Part shown: piece by piece, positions 62,586 to 64,000 of the stretch
Numbering within the stretch: the stretch's first letter is position 1
Layout: each line of letters opens with the position of its first letter
Assembly (NCBI RefSeq): GCF_000971975.1
Contig: NZ_LAQO01000014.1
Coordinates: 62,001-126,000, forward strand
Source: Paenibacillus algorifonticola
Lineage (GTDB): Bacteria; Bacillota; Bacilli; Paenibacillales; Paenibacillaceae
Direction of reading: 5' to 3'
DNA: 64,000 nucleotides
Made by a program: the position numbers and the translations under genes
The notes under the pieces: generated by a model
Databases searched by the model: none
What the model was told of the DNA's origin: nothing
What the model saw: the letters and a program-made list of their open reading frames with translations, nothing else

Positions 62586-63215
62586 TTAATCCAATACAAC
62601 CGGCTTATCCGGCTGCTTCAAAAATTCGAACATCATCTTGATCTGCCGCTCGGTATTGCGCTGCACCGATAGTGGAGGAAGCGCATCCTCTGCGAAAAAG
62701 CCAACATCGCTCGTCTCCGGCCCAACCGCCGCTTCTCCGCCAATAATTTCACATGCAATAAACAGGTCGTAAATATGATAAATATCCGGTGGATGCTCAT
62801 GCTTCTTTTTATCCAGTACTGCGAGCAGCCGCTTTGGCTTGACCTTAAAACCGGATTCTTCCCAAATTTCCTTCACCGCAACCTCAGAAGGAGAAATGCC
62901 AACATCCGCCCAGCCTCCCGGCAGCGCCCACGCCTGATCCTGCTTTTCTTTGATCATTAAAATTCGGTCATCCTGGAAAACAACGCCGCGAATGCCGACC
63001 TTCGGCGTCGCATATCCCTTATCGCTGGCAAAAGTTAACGCCAGCTGTTCCCGTTTCATGCCGGTGGCAAAAGCCAGCATATCAACCGAAATGGCGCGAA
63101 GCTCCTCATAGCGCTCGATATCGAAAGCATTTTCCGAATAGGTAAGCCCATTTTGCGCGAGTGCTTGAATCCGTTTTACCCAGTCCAGCCACTGCTCATC
63201 TGACGAATGGTTCAT
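62586..63215 (-). CDS. Nudix hydrolase (Nudix_hydro_N subfamily)
   Basis: A 209-residue pyrophosphohydrolase. A helical N-terminal domain (about 1-65, with IQALAQNGLTYSENAFDIERYEELRAIS) precedes the Nudix fold. The Nudix box reads GGWADVGISPSEVAVKEIWEESGFKV-like across residues about 102-125, in which Ile replaces the first Glu and Lys the Arg of the general consensus. This is usual for the PF12535-type subfamily, which acts on ADP-ribose or related sugar nucleotides. GGAGG lies eight bases before the ATG. It lies 19 bp after the end of the frameshifted GntR gene and is likely co-transcribed. Confidence 0.9.
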   Translation of the reverse strand: MNHSSDEQWLDWVKRIQALAQNGLTYSENAFDIERYEELRAISVDMLAFATGMKREQLALTFASDKGYATPKVGIRGVVFQDDRILMIKEKQDQAWALPGGWADVGISPSEVAVKEIWEESGFKVKPKRLLAVLDKKKHEHPPDIYHIYDLFIACEIIGGEAAVGPETSDVGFFAEDALPPLSVQRNTERQIKMMFEFLKQPDKPVVLD

Positions 63216-63234
63216 TCCACATTCCTCCGTATTT

Positions 63235-63832
63235 CTAAATCATGCGGGTCGAGCTCATCAGATGCAAGCAAAACTCCAGATCTGCCTGCAAATGCTCCTT
63301 CATCAGCCGCTCGGCAAGCTCGCCATCCCTGGCTTCGATCGCTTCATATATAAACGACCGTCCGGCGGAAAAGATAAATAATGGACTGCATCTGGTCAAT
63401 AATTTGCACCATGACCGGATTGTTGCTTGCTTTCACAATAATATCATGAAACGCTTCATTCGCCTTCATAATTTCTTCCAGCTCGCCCGTCTGCCCGATC
63501 TCGACGCATTCACGCAGCGCTGCCAGCTCGTGGTCAGGAAGAAACGTTGCAGCACTGCGGGCTGCATGCCCTTCAAGCAGCATGCGAACCTGAAAACGAT
63601 TGCGCAAATCGGCTTCTGTCGGCGTCACAACCTTCTTGCCAACGATCAGTCCCTCCTGCTCCAGCTTGCGAATGGAGTCGCGAATCGGCGTTCGGCTGAC
63701 GCCTAGTGAAGCGGCAAGCTTTTCCTCGACGACCTTGGTGCCTTGGGCAATTTCGCCGCGCAAAATCATGTCACGCATAATTTCATACGCCTGCCTATAG
63801 GCGAGAGAAGGCTTTTTCTTGTCCTGCGTCAT
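63235..63832 (-). pseudogene. Frameshifted GntR/FCD-family regulator
   Basis: The frame from 63832 encodes 162 residues: a GntR winged helix (AYEIMRDMILRGEIAQGTKV, LAASLGVSRTPIRDSIRKLEQEGLI) and most of an FCD ligand domain (RNRFQVRMLLEGHAARSAA, EAFHDIIVKASNNP). It stops at 63344 after RRTVVYI. In another frame the missing FCD end continues at once as YEAIEARDGELAERL and then runs to TAG at 63235-63237. So a short deletion with frame change near 63350 has cut off about 40 residues. The ATG at 63832 has GAGGTG six bases upstream. A sequencing error would also explain it. Confidence 0.8.
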
Positions 63833-63923
63833 CTGATCCACCTCATATAATTTAAAATCTTCATTATATAGAACTGCTGGAAAAAAGTATAGACTAGAAA
63901 TCGATTTTAATATCCCCCGTGAT

Positions 63924-63977
63924 AATTGTATACAATTTTAAATAAAATGTATTCATTAATTACTTTTAAGTATACAT
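63924..63977. promoter_or_regulatory. GntR-type operator sites upstream of the frameshifted regulator
   Basis: AATTGTATACAATT (63924-63937) is a perfect 14-bp palindrome containing TTGTATACAA, which fits the TNGTN3ACNA pattern of FadR/FCD regulators. A partial copy, AGTATACAT, lies at 63969-63977. Genes to the right of the window may be controlled too. Confidence 0.6.
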
Positions 63978-64000
63978 TTAGTGGATGCGTCGGCCGTCCC

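Overview
The window is a chromosomal stretch from a Gram-positive firmicute, most probably a Paenibacillus or close relative. This rests on strong AGGAGG-type ribosome-binding sites with many GTG/TTG starts, low-GC sigma-A promoters, lipobox-type binding proteins, an S-layer-homology (SLH) anchored exoenzyme, CcpA-like cre sites, PerR boxes before a dps gene, and a dense set of secreted polysaccharide-degrading enzymes. No rRNA, tRNA, CRISPR array, phage or intact insertion sequence was found. The species is inferred from gene content only.

Layout. 0-5.6 kb: a BlaI/M56 repressor-protease pair, UTP-glucose-1-phosphate uridylyltransferase, an OmpR-type two-component system and thioredoxin reductase. 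5.8-14.6 kb: a maltodextrin locus with a neopullulanase/cyclomaltodextrinase-like GH13 enzyme, a secreted GH13 lipoprotein, MalG- and MalF-like permeases, a MalE-like binding lipoprotein and a divergent LacI-type regulator, with operator-like palindromes and cre-like sites between malE and the regulator. 15-22.5 kb: a membrane-anchored PstS-like protein, a VTT-family membrane protein, PerR-type Dps, an FAH-family hydrolase, an ABC-F protein, a metallo-beta-lactamase-fold hydrolase and an HxlR fragment. 22.6-28.3 kb: a single 1886-codon gene for a lamin-tail/nuclease/5'-nucleotidase/SLH surface protein. 28.9-34.6 kb: fumarase, KDPG aldolase, TerC, a Dabb protein, a stalk-domain protein, a repeat cluster and a DUF2062 protein.

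34.6-45.5 kb: a GH10 xylanase with carbohydrate-binding modules, a divergent HTH-TPR regulator with a large hairpin element between them, two small unknown proteins, an ECF sigma/anti-sigma pair, a MarR regulator divergent from a GNAT/YczE pair, a pentapeptide-repeat protein, a GH12 glucanase under a cre site, and a TetR regulator. 45.7-49 kb: a BM3-like self-sufficient P450 (CYP102 family); its promoter region and that of the TetR gene carry palindromes of similar layout.

49.2-58.8 kb is the most interesting block. It looks more AT-rich than its flanks. On the minus strand it reads response regulator, histidine kinase, membrane-anchored propeller-like protein, ABC ATPase, MacB-like permease, HlyD-like adaptor, a DUF187-type glycosidase and a polysaccharide deacetylase. 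A divergent ECF sigma factor gene lies upstream of the regulator. An array of three TACA-type hexamers with identical spacing (11 and 21 bp) occurs both before the ABC operon and between the regulator and sigma genes, in the same orientation relative to the ABC and sigma genes. I infer one regulon for an envelope-stress or export module.

58.8-64 kb: a VOC protein, an MFS transporter divergent from an SgrR-like regulator, a Nudix hydrolase and a frameshifted GntR/FCD regulator with a palindromic operator at the right edge.
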